From Limosilactobacillus caviae (GTDB lineage: Bacteria > Bacillota > Bacilli > Lactobacillales > Lactobacillaceae): a stretch of 64,000 nucleotides of DNA. The number at the start of each line of letters is the position of its first letter. Positions within the stretch are counted from its first letter, which is position 1. The notes under the pieces were generated by a model, which worked only from the letters and a program-made list of their open reading frames with translations, was not told the origin of the DNA and ran no database searches. Shown here one piece after another: positions 7,453-16,488 of this stretch. The position numbers and the translations under genes are program-made. The stretch spans positions 124,001 to 188,000 of the forward strand of contig NZ_BMDS01000005.1 in assembly GCF_014635905.1 (NCBI RefSeq), read 5' to 3'.

Positions 7453-7776
7453 ATGATTCGGGTGCAATTTTCTCTAGATTCGAATCAGCGGATCACTTCT
7501 TTTAAAATGACTGGACATGCTGATTCTGGTCCGTATGGTCAGGACATTGTATGTGCAGCTGTTTCTGCATTATCTATTTCAACGATTAATGGTCTTGAGC
7601 AAGTAGTTCATGCAAAACCTAACCTTAATCAAGATAATGTCAATGGTGGCTTTCTCGAAGTTACCAAGCTGGATCTAGGTCATGATAGTCAGATTCTTCT
7701 TAGAACTTTGTTAAATGGATTGCTTGATATCCAAGAAAGCTACCCTAAAAACATTGAAGTAAAGATGTTTAATTAA
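7453..7776 (+). CDS. prp: Ribosomal-processing cysteine protease Prp
   Basis: The 107-residue product (YsxB family) carries the Prp catalytic pair: His22 in GHADSGPYGQ and Cys34 in DIVCAAVSAL. Prp removes the N-terminal extension of L27, a step needed in organisms whose L27 hides its tRNA-contacting N-terminus behind such an extension. It lies between rplU and rpmA, 15 nt after rplU with GGAGGTGAGG as ribosome site. The adjacent rpmA product does have the extension, so enzyme and substrate are encoded side by side. Confidence 0.95.
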   Translation: MIRVQFSLDSNQRITSFKMTGHADSGPYGQDIVCAAVSALSISTINGLEQVVHAKPNLNQDNVNGGFLEVTKLDLGHDSQILLRTLLNGLLDIQESYPKNIEVKMFN

Positions 7777-7801
7777 AGTTCATTGCTGGAGGTGAACAAC
7801 T

Positions 7802-8083
7802 ATGATTATGAATTTACAATTCTTCTCCCACCACAAGGGGGGTGGTTCCACTGCTAACGGTCGGAACTCAGCTGGTCGTCGTCTTGGTACAAAGGCTGCT
7901 GATGGTTCAATCGTAACTGCTGGATCAATCATCTACCGTCAACGTGGTACTCACATCAACCCAGGTGAAAACGTGGGTCGTGGTGGAGACGATACTTTAT
8001 ACGCTAAGGTAGCCGGTGTTGTTAAATTTGAACGCATGGGTCGTAGTAAGCGTAAGGTATCAGTATACCCAGTTGCTGAATAA
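7802..8083 (+). CDS. rpmA: 50S ribosomal protein L27 with Prp-cleavable N-terminal extension
   Basis: The 93-residue bL27 begins [20 protein letters not shown]. The NLQFF motif before S9 is the known Prp cleavage pattern of Firmicutes; cleavage between F8 and S9 would expose the basic N-terminus that reaches the peptidyl-transferase centre. ATG 7802 lies 7 nt after GGAGGTG, better than ATG 7808. The rest, [14 protein letters not shown] and the [16 protein letters not shown] loop, is standard L27. Confidence 0.98.
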   Translation: MIMNLQFFSHHKGGGSTANGRNSAGRRLGTKAADGSIVTAGSIIYRQRGTHINPGENVGRGGDDTLYAKVAGVVKFERMGRSKRKVSVYPVAE

Positions 8084-8090
8084 GAATAAG

Positions 8091-8133
8091 AAGGCTTCAA
8101 TTTTCCTTTTAGGAGAATAGAAGCTTTTTTTAT
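8091..8133 (+). terminator. Rho-independent terminator after rpmA
   Basis: AAGGCTTCAATTTTCCT pairs with AGGAGAATAGAAGCTTT, with few mismatches and a TTTTTTTATTTTT tail, closing the rplU operon. Confidence 0.8.
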
Positions 8134-8183
8134 TTTTAAAAATAATTTAGAATTAATATGAAAAGCAAAGGAGTATATTTCAT

Positions 8184-8891
8184 ATGGATATTATCGAAAA
8201 AGGCGAAGCGGTAAAAAAGCGGATTGCTGCTGCTTGTCAACGAAGTGGTAGAAATCCACAAGAAGTGCAATTGCTTGCTGTTAGTAAAAATCACTCAGCA
8301 GACGATATTTTACAGTTGAATAAAATGGGCTGGACAGATTTCGGTGAGAATTATGTTCAAGAACTGGCTAAAAAGCATGAAGAATTACCTCAAAGCGTTA
8401 ACTGGTATATGATAGGTCACTTACAAAGAAATAAGGTTAAATATATTGCTGGTTATGTCAAAATGATTCAATCCGTCGACACGGTTAAACTATTACATAC
8501 TATTGAAAAAGAAGCCAAGAAACATAACCGTCAAATTCCTGTTTTGATTGAAGTGAATGTTGGTGAAGAAGAGAGTAAATTTGGTGTTAGACCTACTTTA
8601 GCAGATTGCATGGAAGTGGCTGATGCATATTTGGAATTACCGCATGTAAAATTACGGGGGTTAATGACCAGTGCGCCGTATTTTGAAGATCCTGAGAAAA
8701 CGCGCCCTATTTTTCGGAAGCTAAGAGAATTACGAGATGAGATGAATAGGCAAAATAGTCAGTTAAAGTTAGATGTTTTGAGTATGGGAATGACACATGA
8801 CTTTGAAATTGCTATTGAGGAAGGGGCTACTTGCGTTCGAGTGGGAACAGCGATATTTGGCCCGCGTGATTATGCTAATCGGCAATATTAA
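8184..8891 (+). CDS. yggS: YggS-family PLP homeostasis protein
   Basis: The 235-residue protein matches the YggS/YlmE (PLPBP) family, single-domain fold-type III PLP carriers with no known enzymatic activity that buffer pyridoxal phosphate and affect amino-acid pools. The PLP lysine is K35 in LLAVSKNHS; FGENYVQE, WYMIGHLQRNKVKYI and the C-terminal LSMGMTHDFEIAIEEGAT and VRVGTAIFG follow in family order. In Bacillus this gene (ylmE) sits in the division cluster; here it is instead upstream of an M24 peptidase. Ribosome site AAAGGAG. Confidence 0.93.
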   Translation: MDIIEKGEAVKKRIAAACQRSGRNPQEVQLLAVSKNHSADDILQLNKMGWTDFGENYVQELAKKHEELPQSVNWYMIGHLQRNKVKYIAGYVKMIQSVDTVKLLHTIEKEAKKHNRQIPVLIEVNVGEEESKFGVRPTLADCMEVADAYLELPHVKLRGLMTSAPYFEDPEKTRPIFRKLRELRDEMNRQNSQLKLDVLSMGMTHDFEIAIEEGATCVRVGTAIFGPRDYANRQY

Positions 8892-8903
8892 AAGGGAGAA
8901 ATA

Positions 8904-9980
8904 ATGTCTAGAATTAAGCGATTACAAAAGAAGTTTGATAAGCTGTATATTGATGCTTTTTTAGTTACTAATCCTCAAAATATCTATTATTTAACAGGTT
9001 TTCAGCTTACTGCTGGGGATGGTTGTTTATTGATAACGCAGGATAATGCAATCATTATTACAGACGATCGTTACCAACTTGCACTTGAAGAATTTGAGAG
9101 TGATGAGGCTGTGGGGATGATTACCCGCGATTACTACGGAACCCTAAATAAAATTTGTGAAGGCATCAAAGTAACTGTGCTTGGGTATGAAGATTCTATT
9201 TCATACTATTTATTTGACGTTTTAGATGAAACAATGAATGCAGATATTGTTCCTTTTCATTATCAAATCGAACAAATGCGCATGATAAAGGATAGTAACG
9301 AGGTGGAGCTTTTACGGCAGGCAGCCAATTTGCATTTAGCAGGGTATCAGTATGTTTTAGCGAATATCCATCGTGGGATGACTGAACGCCATGTTGCTAA
9401 TTTACTTGATTTTTGGATGAAAGAACATGGGGCAACTAGCGCATCATTTCCGACCATTGTTGCTAGTGGTAAAAATGCTGCCAAGCCACATGCTACAGCT
9501 TCAGAAAAAATAATTGAAGATGGTGATATTGTTACTCTTGATTTTGGCTACTATGTCAATGGTTATACGGCAGATATGACACGGACATTTGCTGTTGGTT
9601 CAATTGATCCAGAATTACGTGATGTGTATCAAATTGTTAATGAAGCGCGTCAAGCAGTTATTGCGGCGGCACATGTTGGTCAACGCGGAGATCAGCTTGA
9701 CTTAGCCGGGCGACAATTGATTGAAGAAGCAGGCTATGGAGATGAGTTTAATCACGGGATGGGCCATGGAATTGGGTTATCTGTCCATGAGTTGCCTGCA
9801 AGCTATGGGCCAAATGCTAAGAATGTCAAACTTCGTAATAATGAAGTGATTACCGTTGAACCTGGTATCTATATTCCAGAAATTGGGGGAGTTCGAATTG
9901 AAGACGATATCCTTATTACCCATGGTGGTGTTGAAATTTTAACCAATGCGTCCCCAGAGTTAATCATTGTTGGTGATTAA
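8904..9980 (+). CDS. M24-family Xaa-Pro peptidase (YqhT/PepP-like)
   Basis: A 358-residue cytoplasmic metallopeptidase with the pita-bread fold: creatinase-like N-terminal domain (1-125) and catalytic domain with the five metal ligands D213, D224, H288, E319 and E333 (in TLDFGYYVNGYTADMTRTF, GMGHGIGLSVHE, VEPGIY and GGVRIEDD). It removes N-terminal residues before proline from peptides, or splits Xaa-Pro dipeptides; which of these is not clear from sequence. The gene lies 12 nt after yggS and abuts the next gene. In many Firmicutes the ortholog is followed by efp, which is not present here. Confidence 0.92.
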   Translation: MSRIKRLQKKFDKLYIDAFLVTNPQNIYYLTGFQLTAGDGCLLITQDNAIIITDDRYQLALEEFESDEAVGMITRDYYGTLNKICEGIKVTVLGYEDSISYYLFDVLDETMNADIVPFHYQIEQMRMIKDSNEVELLRQAANLHLAGYQYVLANIHRGMTERHVANLLDFWMKEHGATSASFPTIVASGKNAAKPHATASEKIIEDGDIVTLDFGYYVNGYTADMTRTFAVGSIDPELRDVYQIVNEARQAVIAAAHVGQRGDQLDLAGRQLIEEAGYGDEFNHGMGHGIGLSVHELPASYGPNAKNVKLRNNEVITVEPGIYIPEIGGVRIEDDILITHGGVEILTNASPELIIVGD

Positions 9981-10655
9981 ATGGAACTAGATAAACTGTA
10001 TAATAATATCGACCAGCAGGGAACATCGGCGATAAAGAATCATCAAGAACAGCTAGACGAATATTTGTTAGCTCCAGAGACAGATTTTCGTCGTGGCTTG
10101 ACAATAATTAATTCGCTCCCAGCACACATTCGCCGTAATATTATGTTTTGTATCCAAAAATTAGCAACAGTTGAGCCAGTTCAATATTTCTATCCTGCTA
10201 ATGATTTGCATATTACCGTAATTGATCTTATTGCAGCGAATAGTAAATTTCATCTATCTGTAGATGATAGGGAAAAATATATAGAAGTACTATCGAAAAT
10301 TGTTTCCCAAGTTAACCCGATTCATTGGAAACTAAAGGGGGTTATTGCTAGTCCCGGTGCCCTCCTAGTTAAGGGTTACTACTCTCATGAATTGGTGGAT
10401 TTACGTGATTTAATTAGAAAAGAACTCCCAGCAAATAATCTTGTATTGCAGGAACGCTATCAGACTATTTCCGGACACGTAACGTTCGCTCGGTTTACCA
10501 AACCGCTTCAAGGGTCACGGCAATTTCTTGATGCTTTAGCGAAAATGAAAACAATGGATTTGGGAGAATTTACTACGAATACACTCGATTTAGTAGTGCA
10601 TGATTGGTATAATCGTAGTCCACAGCTGATTTCTAAATTGCCGTTACGTTATTAA
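9981..10655 (+). CDS. 2H phosphoesterase (2'-5' RNA ligase-like) protein
   Basis: The 224-residue product has two HxT motifs about 90 residues apart: LHITV (H77, T79) and GHVTF (H166, T168). This is the hallmark of the 2H phosphoesterase superfamily, which includes LigT, CPDases and YjcG-like proteins and acts on 2',3'-cyclic or 2'-5'-linked phosphates. The spacing and overall length fit. The substrate is unknown. ATG 9981 follows the stop codon of the M24 peptidase gene directly, so translation is probably coupled. It occupies the place between peptidase and yqhY where efp is commonly found in Firmicutes. Confidence 0.82.
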   Translation: MELDKLYNNIDQQGTSAIKNHQEQLDEYLLAPETDFRRGLTIINSLPAHIRRNIMFCIQKLATVEPVQYFYPANDLHITVIDLIAANSKFHLSVDDREKYIEVLSKIVSQVNPIHWKLKGVIASPGALLVKGYYSHELVDLRDLIRKELPANNLVLQERYQTISGHVTFARFTKPLQGSRQFLDALAKMKTMDLGEFTTNTLDLVVHDWYNRSPQLISKLPLRY

Positions 10656-10738
10656 CCAAGTTGTTGCAATTCATGCTGACATAGTGCAAAATAGAAATGA
10701 TTACTATATAAGAGAAGAAATAAATTGGAGGGCTGACG

Positions 10739-11176
10739 ATGGCTGAAGAATCAAAGATTGTTTTAAGCAGTGAAGATCAATCACTCGGGACAATTCAAAT
10801 TTCGCCACGAGTTTTAGAAATTATCGCGGGAATTGCCGCAAGTGAAATTGACGGTGTTTCAAAGATGTACGGCTCATTTGCAAATAGCGTAAGTGAACTT
10901 TTGGGACGCTCAGATCGCCGACGTGGAGTAAAGCTTTCCAGCAATGATAAAGATATATCGCTTGATATTGATGTCTATGTTGAATACGGGGTATCTGTAC
11001 CTAAAGTTGCCGCAATGATTCAAGATAAAGTAAAACAACAAATTAATTTGATGACCGACTTAAAAGTTAAGGAAGTTAATGTTCATATTAAAGGAATTGT
11101 AACTTCAAAAGAAGACCAAAAGGTGGATCCAGATGACCTATTTGGCGAACACTTAGATGACGAGGCTGGTGAATAA
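10739..11176 (+). CDS. yqhY: Asp23/Gls24 family protein YqhY
   Basis: The 145-residue protein has the Asp23 domain (about residues 18-120): LGTIQISPRVLEIIAGIAA, GVSKMYGS and the alternating EVNVHIKGI strand. The YqhY branch sits next to nusB and folD in Firmicutes and is linked to control of acetyl-CoA carboxylase activity in Bacillus subtilis. The acc genes that flank it in Bacillus are absent here. It has an acidic C-terminal tail. GGAGGG precedes ATG 10739, and nusB starts one base after its stop. Confidence 0.92.
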   Translation: MAEESKIVLSSEDQSLGTIQISPRVLEIIAGIAASEIDGVSKMYGSFANSVSELLGRSDRRRGVKLSSNDKDISLDIDVYVEYGVSVPKVAAMIQDKVKQQINLMTDLKVKEVNVHIKGIVTSKEDQKVDPDDLFGEHLDDEAGE

Positions 11177-11177
11177 A

Positions 11178-11594
11178 ATGAGTTTAAACCGACATATGAT
11201 TCGTGAAGAGGCGTTTCAGGTTCTCTTTGCATTACAATCAGATCCTGAAGCTGACATTCAAACGGTTTATGAAGCAATTCCTCATCATGATGAAAAGCAG
11301 ATTCCTGCTTACTTAATGACGCTTGTAAATGGAGTCCGCGAACATCAAGAGCAACTTGATGAACAAATTAACGGTTTGCTAGCAAGTGGCTGGACGCTTG
11401 GTCGTTTAGCAAAACCGGATTTGATAATTTTACGTCTTGCATTATTTGAGATGCAATATGCAGAAAACGTTCCGGCAGTTGTTGCGATTAATGAAGCGTT
11501 AGAATTGACCAAGACTTTTAGCAGTGATAAATCACGAAAATTCATTAACGGTGCACTTGGTAAGTTTGAAAAACAAGAAAGCCTAAATAATTAA
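11178..11594 (+). CDS. nusB: Transcription antitermination factor NusB
   Basis: The 138-residue all-helical protein fits NusB in length and sequence (HMIREEAFQVLFALQ near the start, AVVAINEALELTKTFSSDKSRKFINGALG near the end). NusB with S10 binds boxA RNA in rRNA transcripts and keeps RNA polymerase elongating. ATG 11178 is one base past the yqhY stop (11174-11176); an upstream in-frame start at 11157 would overlap yqhY. The yqhY-nusB pair is conserved in Firmicutes. Confidence 0.95.
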   Translation: MSLNRHMIREEAFQVLFALQSDPEADIQTVYEAIPHHDEKQIPAYLMTLVNGVREHQEQLDEQINGLLASGWTLGRLAKPDLIILRLALFEMQYAENVPAVVAINEALELTKTFSSDKSRKFINGALGKFEKQESLNN

Positions 11595-11602
11595 ATACAT
11601 GG

Positions 11603-11734
11603 AAGGCCTTGTTAAGTAACGTTATTTATGCCTTTTTACTATTTATTTCAATAACGCGATATGACTAGAGTGAGCAGTCATCCTCGCAGGAGTGGAGAGA
11701 AGTTATTATTGACTTTTGTTTCCACTCCCTTTTT
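11603..11734 (+). terminator. Hairpins and terminator between nusB and folD
   Basis: Two candidates occur: AAGGC near 11604 pairing with GCCTTTTT near 11630-11637, and the stronger GGAGTGGA (11689-11696) pairing with TCCACTCC (11721-11728) followed by CTTTTTA. The second looks like the operon terminator. A TGACT/AGTCA hairpin near 11662-11680 has no clear role. Confidence 0.6.
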
Positions 11735-11763
11735 ATATGTTAAATATCACTGGACGTTTATTA

Positions 11764-11772
11764 TGGTAGAAT
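11764..11772 (+). promoter_or_regulatory. Extended -10 promoter before folD
   Basis: TGGTAGAAT is an extended -10 element 30 nt before the folD start; no convincing -35 box is present. It would drive the folD-to-recN gene run. Confidence 0.5.
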
Positions 11773-11802
11773 AAAAATTGGAAAATTAACGAGGAGGAAA
11801 TC

Positions 11803-12663
11803 ATGGTGGCAACAATTATTGATGGTAAAGCTCTTGCTAAAAAGGTTAATGCTCAGACCCAAGAACGAGTAGCAAAATTAAAAAAACAAAATATAACTCC
11901 CGGAATTGCAGTTGTACTTGCCGGCGACGATCCAGCAAGTTTAATTTACACTCGGAATAAACATAAAAAGGCAATCAAATTAGGCATTAACTCAATCTTG
12001 AAAAAATTCCCTGCTGATGTTAGTCAGGAAGAACTTCTCACTGAGATTGATCGATTAAATAATGATGATTCGATTGATGCAATTTTAGTTCAACAGCCGC
12101 TGCCAGCCCAGATCGATCCAGAAGTGATAACAAGTGCGATTTTACCGGAGAAAGATGTCGATGGATTGAATCCCTTAAATTTAGGGAAATTGTATGCTAA
12201 TCAGCGTGGTAACTACCCGGTTGCTTGTACACCACGGGGAATTATGCGAATGCTGACTGAGTATGGGGTTAACTTAGAAGGACAAAATGCGGTAATTGTT
12301 GGTCGCAGCATTCTAGTAGGGAAACCATTATTAGCCCTGCTTAATAATGCCAATGCTACGGTTACGATGGCGGGGAGCAAGACGGTAAATCTGCCTTCTT
12401 TAACCTGCAGTGCCGATATTTTAATTGTTGCTACCGGCACTCCTTCTCTTGTTAAGAAAACGGATGTAAAGCTTGGCGCAGTTGTGATTGATGTTGGAAT
12501 TAACCGCTTGATTAACGGTAAATTAGTTGGCGATGTGGACTTTGAAAACGTTAAGGAAAGAGCAAAAGCAATTACGCCAGTGCCAGGGGGAGTTGGTCCA
12601 ATGACGATTGCTACTCTAATGGAGCAAACAGTTGACTTAGCGCAATGGAGGCATCATGGATAG
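11803..12663 (+). CDS. folD: Bifunctional methylene-THF dehydrogenase / methenyl-THF cyclohydrolase FolD
   Basis: This 286-residue enzyme interconverts 5,10-methylene-, methenyl- and 10-formyl-tetrahydrofolate with NADP+, supplying one-carbon units for purines and for Met-tRNA formylation (fmt is also in this window). The active-site Tyr49 and Lys53 sit in [32 protein letters not shown] for dinucleotide binding and the C-terminal [11 protein letters not shown] are all intact. GAGGAGG precedes ATG 11803. It overlaps xseA by 8 nt. Confidence 0.97.
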   Translation: MVATIIDGKALAKKVNAQTQERVAKLKKQNITPGIAVVLAGDDPASLIYTRNKHKKAIKLGINSILKKFPADVSQEELLTEIDRLNNDDSIDAILVQQPLPAQIDPEVITSAILPEKDVDGLNPLNLGKLYANQRGNYPVACTPRGIMRMLTEYGVNLEGQNAVIVGRSILVGKPLLALLNNANATVTMAGSKTVNLPSLTCSADILIVATGTPSLVKKTDVKLGAVVIDVGINRLINGKLVGDVDFENVKERAKAITPVPGGVGPMTIATLMEQTVDLAQWRHHG

Positions 12664-13993
12664 AAGTCAGTATTTAACGGTTAGCGAATTAACTAAATAC
12701 TTAAAAATGAAATTTGATCGTGACCCATATTTGCACACGGTTTATTTAACCGGTGAACTTTCAAATTTCCGCTTGCGGCAACGTCACCAATATTTTAGCT
12801 TAAAAGATGATAACGCTGTAATTGATGCAGTGATGTTTGAACATCAATTTCGGAAAATTAAATTTACCCCGGAACAAGGGATGAAAGTTTGCGTAGTAGG
12901 ACATGTTAGTCTTTACGAGAAGAGTGGACGCTATCAGATTTATATTGATCAGATGGAACCTGATGGCTTAGGGTCATTATATTTAGCATTTGAACAGCTA
13001 AAAAAGAAACTAAGTGCGGAGGGTCTTTTTAACCTGCCTAAAAAACGAATTCCGATGTTTCCTAAGCGGATTGCGGTAGTAACTAGTATTGATGGTGCAG
13101 TTATCCGTGATATTAATACTACAGTTCGGCGACGTTATCCAATTGCTCAAGTTGTTTTGTACCCAACAGTAGTTCAAGGTGATAAAGCTGCCGCAGATAT
13201 TGCAAGACAAATTAATCGAGCAAATGAGCGGGGAGATTTTGATACCCTTATCATTGGTCGTGGTGGAGGATCACTGGAAGATTTATGGCCGTTTAACGAA
13301 GAAATAGTCGCTCGTGCAATTGCGAATAGTAAGATTCCCGTTATTTCATCAGTAGGTCATGAAACAGATACAACAATTGCTGATTTGGTAGCTGATCAGC
13401 GTGCAGCTACTCCCACGGCAGCCGCAGAATTAGCCACGCCGGTAAAGCTTAGTGATGTTTTAATGACGATTAGGGATAACCAAAATCGGTTATTTAATAC
13501 GATGAAGACGCAAATTAGCTTCGATCGTCAACAGTTAAATAAACAATTGCAAAGCTATATTTTTCAACAACCAACACGGCTATATGAGAATTATGCCCAA
13601 AAAGTAGACCAACTAACCCAACAGCTTAATCAATCGGCACAGAATCGAATGAGAGATGCACGGGTAAATGTTGAACGATTAGGTGCGAAGTTAATGAACT
13701 ATTCACCCCTTCATCGTGTTCAGCAACAAAGTCAACTGGTCGCTCAGCTTCAAAAGCAACTTGTTAGTGCAACGGTTGCTAATCAAAATGAAAGAAAACA
13801 GCAAGTTACAAGTCTTATTAAGCAGCTGGATTCATTGAGTCCGCTAAAGATTATGAGTCGCGGCTATACATATGTTACAAGTGATGAAAAAGTAGTTAAT
13901 CATGCCCAACAGTTAACAGTCGGGCAAAATGTTCAATTACATTTTGACGATGGTGACGTCCAAGCAGAAATTAAAAAGATAAAGGAGCACTAA
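12656..13993 (+). CDS. xseA: Exodeoxyribonuclease VII large subunit
   Basis: The 445-residue protein has the N-terminal OB fold (about 5-100: [28 protein letters not shown]), the catalytic XseA core ([62 protein letters not shown] in outline) and a long coiled coil where small subunits bind. ExoVII degrades single-stranded DNA from both ends in repair and recombination. ATG 12656 lies within the end of folD; xseB begins one base after the stop. Confidence 0.97.
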   Translation: MDRSQYLTVSELTKYLKMKFDRDPYLHTVYLTGELSNFRLRQRHQYFSLKDDNAVIDAVMFEHQFRKIKFTPEQGMKVCVVGHVSLYEKSGRYQIYIDQMEPDGLGSLYLAFEQLKKKLSAEGLFNLPKKRIPMFPKRIAVVTSIDGAVIRDINTTVRRRYPIAQVVLYPTVVQGDKAAADIARQINRANERGDFDTLIIGRGGGSLEDLWPFNEEIVARAIANSKIPVISSVGHETDTTIADLVADQRAATPTAAAELATPVKLSDVLMTIRDNQNRLFNTMKTQISFDRQQLNKQLQSYIFQQPTRLYENYAQKVDQLTQQLNQSAQNRMRDARVNVERLGAKLMNYSPLHRVQQQSQLVAQLQKQLVSATVANQNERKQQVTSLIKQLDSLSPLKIMSRGYTYVTSDEKVVNHAQQLTVGQNVQLHFDDGDVQAEIKKIKEH

Positions 13994-13994
13994 A

Positions 13995-14273
13995 ATGGCA
14001 ACAGAAAAACCAACTTTTGAAGAACAACTAACACAACTACAAGAAATCGTTAATCATTTAGAGCAGGGAAACGTTCCTTTAGAAGAAGCACTTCAGCAAT
14101 TTCAAGAAGGAATTAAGCTATCAAAAGAACTACAAACAAAGTTAACAACAGCTGAAAAAACATTAGGCCACTTAATTGACGACAATGGCGATGAAAAAGT
14201 ATATGAAAAACAAAGCGATGATCCAAGCAATAATGGTGGCGGTAACCGCGGATTCGGCAGTGAAGACGAGTAA
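13995..14273 (+). CDS. xseB: Exodeoxyribonuclease VII small subunit
   Basis: The 92-residue product has the XseB helical hairpin (TFEEQLTQLQEIVNHLEQGN, VPLEEALQQFQEGIKL). Several copies decorate the coiled coil of XseA and are needed for activity. After residue 70 a polar, Gly/Asn-rich tail extends beyond the usual length of 70-80 residues. It sits between xseA and ispA as in most Firmicutes. Confidence 0.96.
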   Translation: MATEKPTFEEQLTQLQEIVNHLEQGNVPLEEALQQFQEGIKLSKELQTKLTTAEKTLGHLIDDNGDEKVYEKQSDDPSNNGGGNRGFGSEDE

Positions 14274-14293
14274 TAGCGAGAGTAGTAAAGATA

Positions 14294-15166
14294 ATGATTA
14301 CTTCAATTTCAGACTTAAAAAAACAAATTGATAATTATTTGGCAAAATTTCTCCCTGAAGATATTGATCAAGATACTTTACGTGATTCAATGGAATACTC
14401 AGTGATGGCTGGCGGAAAACGGCTTCGACCGGCCTTAACTTTAGCAACAGTCGAATTGCTTGGCGGCACAATAAATGAAGATATTTTGCGGGTGGCAACA
14501 GCATTAGAATTGCTTCATACTTATTCTTTGATTCACGATGACTTACCGGCAATGGATAACGATGCCTTACGTCGTGGGAAGCCAACCAATCATTGCAAAT
14601 TTGGTGCTGGCATGGCGACCTTAGCTGGCGATGGCCTGTTAACGCTAGCTTTTCAATGGGTCACAGATAATAATCTTTCAGCTGATATTCGTAGTCGCCT
14701 GGCATTTGAACTTGCCAAAGCTGCTGGTCCGGCAGGGATGGTTGCTGGTCAAGCACGTGATATAGAAGGGGAACATCAGCGATTAAGCTTGGAGCAGTTA
14801 AGATACTTACATCGGCAAAAAACAGGCGCGCTTATTCAGTATGCTGTTCTTGCTGGTGGAATTATAATGGATCAGCCTGCAAAGGTACAACAGCAACTAG
14901 CTGCGTTTGGGGCAAACTATGGATTAGCATTTCAAATTTATGATGATTTAATGGATGTCCTTGGTACAACTGAGCAAATGGGGAAAGCAGTTCATAAGGA
15001 TGCTGCTGAACAGAAAAACACCTATCCTGGTTTACTTGGAGTAGACGGTGCTAAGAAACAGTTGCACAGTGCCCTTATTGCTGCTACTCAAAGTCAACGA
15101 CAACTTGAAAAGCTAACTAGTAAATCGTTTGCTGGTTACGATGAATTTTTAGCATACTTCAAATAG
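14294..15166 (+). CDS. ispA: Farnesyl/geranyl diphosphate synthase
   Basis: A 290-residue trans-prenyltransferase that condenses isopentenyl and dimethylallyl diphosphate into farnesyl diphosphate for undecaprenyl and quinone-type lipids. First aspartate-rich motif: HDDLPAMDND (D82, D83, D88); second: YDDLMD (D217, D218, D221). GGKRLRP binds diphosphate. The gene follows xseB by 20 nt. dxs, which follows ispA in Bacillus, is missing, which fits the mevalonate route of lactobacilli. Confidence 0.96.
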   Translation: MITSISDLKKQIDNYLAKFLPEDIDQDTLRDSMEYSVMAGGKRLRPALTLATVELLGGTINEDILRVATALELLHTYSLIHDDLPAMDNDALRRGKPTNHCKFGAGMATLAGDGLLTLAFQWVTDNNLSADIRSRLAFELAKAAGPAGMVAGQARDIEGEHQRLSLEQLRYLHRQKTGALIQYAVLAGGIIMDQPAKVQQQLAAFGANYGLAFQIYDDLMDVLGTTEQMGKAVHKDAAEQKNTYPGLLGVDGAKKQLHSALIAATQSQRQLEKLTSKSFAGYDEFLAYFK

Positions 15167-15180
15167 TAAGGACAAGAAAA

Positions 15181-16002
15181 ATGAAAAAAGAACGTGTAGA
15201 TGTATTATTAGTTCAACAGGGGCTTTTTGACTCACGTGAGCAAGCAAAACGTGCGGTAATGGCTGGTGAAATCCTTGGTAAAAACAATGAGCGGTTAGAT
15301 AAACCAGGGCAAAAGATTCCGATAACAACTACTCTTCATATGAAAGGCCATAAAATGCCATATGTCAGTCGAGGCGGGCTAAAATTAGCAAAGGCATTAA
15401 AGGTTTTTGACATTTCAGTTAAAGATAAAGTTGTTTTAGACATTGGTTCCTCAACGGGCGGATTTACAGATGTAATGTTACAAAATGGTGCGAAACTAAG
15501 CTATGCCCTTGATGTAGGTACTAATCAGTTAGTGTGGCAATTGCGAGAAGATCCACGGGTAGTCGTAATGGAGCAAACAAACTTCCGTTATAGTAAACTA
15601 GCTGATTTTACAAGTGGTCAGCCGGAATTTGCCTCAATTGATGTTTCATTTATTTCCCTTCGCCTTATTTTGCCACCGTTAGCACAAATTCTTAGAATGG
15701 GTGGTGAAGTAGTTGCTTTAATTAAGCCGCAATTTGAAGCGGGAAAGGAACATGTCGGAAAAAACGGTATCATTCATGATCATAAGGTTCACCGAGCAGT
15801 ATTAGAAAATGTTTTGAATTTTGCTCGTGAAGATCACTTTGATGTTTTAGGATTAGACTACTCGCCAATTAAAGGAGGACAAGGGAATATGGAATTTCTC
15901 GTTCACCTTCGTTTGAGTGAAAATCCGGGCATCCTTGCTCAAAATGTTAACATTGATGAAGTTATTGAAGCCGCTGATGATGATTTAAATCATAAAGAAT
16001 AA
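15181..16002 (+). CDS. tlyA: TlyA-type rRNA (cytidine-2'-O)-methyltransferase
   Basis: The 273-residue protein has an N-terminal S4 RNA-binding domain (about 1-60, RVDVLLVQQGLFDSREQAKR) and an FtsJ-like SAM methyltransferase domain with LDIGSSTGGFTDVML as SAM-binding loop and VALIKPQFE as the conserved lysine region. TlyA enzymes 2'-O-methylate cytidines in rRNA and were once called hemolysins. It lies between ispA and argR as in Bacillus. Confidence 0.94.
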   Translation: MKKERVDVLLVQQGLFDSREQAKRAVMAGEILGKNNERLDKPGQKIPITTTLHMKGHKMPYVSRGGLKLAKALKVFDISVKDKVVLDIGSSTGGFTDVMLQNGAKLSYALDVGTNQLVWQLREDPRVVVMEQTNFRYSKLADFTSGQPEFASIDVSFISLRLILPPLAQILRMGGEVVALIKPQFEAGKEHVGKNGIIHDHKVHRAVLENVLNFAREDHFDVLGLDYSPIKGGQGNMEFLVHLRLSENPGILAQNVNIDEVIEAADDDLNHKE

Positions 16003-16020
16003 ACAAGGGTGACTTTATAA

Positions 16021-16473
16021 ATGAAGAAATCAGAACGACAACAAAAGATTCGTGAAATTATTACCAGTGAGAGCATTGAACGACAAGATGACCTTGTTGA
16101 AAGTTTACGTAAAATAGGTCTGACAGTTACACAGGCTACTATTTCACGAGATATCAAAGAAATGCAATTAATTAAGGTTCCTGCAGATAATGGTGGATAC
16201 CGATACGGATTGCCAGCGTATCACCGTCAAGGGCATGAAAATCAACTGGCATCAACATTACGCGATAGTTTAGAACAACTAAAACGTAATGATTGTTTTT
16301 TAGCACTAACAGTTCATCCGGGAAATGGTCCGGTAGTAGCAAGCCTAATTCGTAAAATGGACTTTCCTTCTGTTTTTACAACAATTGGTGATGATGGCAA
16401 TGTGCTGGTAGTATGTATGTCTGCAGAAGCCGCAGTAACATTAGAAGATAAGCTTAATGCAATGCTTGACTAA
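16021..16473 (+). CDS. argR: Arginine repressor ArgR/AhrC
   Basis: The 150-residue product has the N-terminal winged helix (about 1-70: RQQKIREIITSESIERQDDL, TVTQATISRDIKEMQLIKV) and the C-terminal arginine-binding, hexamer-forming domain ending in TTIGDDGNVLVVCMSAEAA. The conserved GDD is present. It controls arginine synthesis and catabolism genes. This copy sits in the tlyA-argR-recN run, the conserved location of the single argR in many Firmicutes. No ARG operator was sought elsewhere. Confidence 0.95.
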   Translation: MKKSERQQKIREIITSESIERQDDLVESLRKIGLTVTQATISRDIKEMQLIKVPADNGGYRYGLPAYHRQGHENQLASTLRDSLEQLKRNDCFLALTVHPGNGPVVASLIRKMDFPSVFTTIGDDGNVLVVCMSAEAAVTLEDKLNAMLD

Positions 16474-16488
16474 GTGAGGTGGCTATTT

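Noticed and set aside
11619-11680. Possible small RNA in the nusB-folD gap
   Set aside because: Hairpins are present but no promoter of its own is visible; terminator activity explains them.
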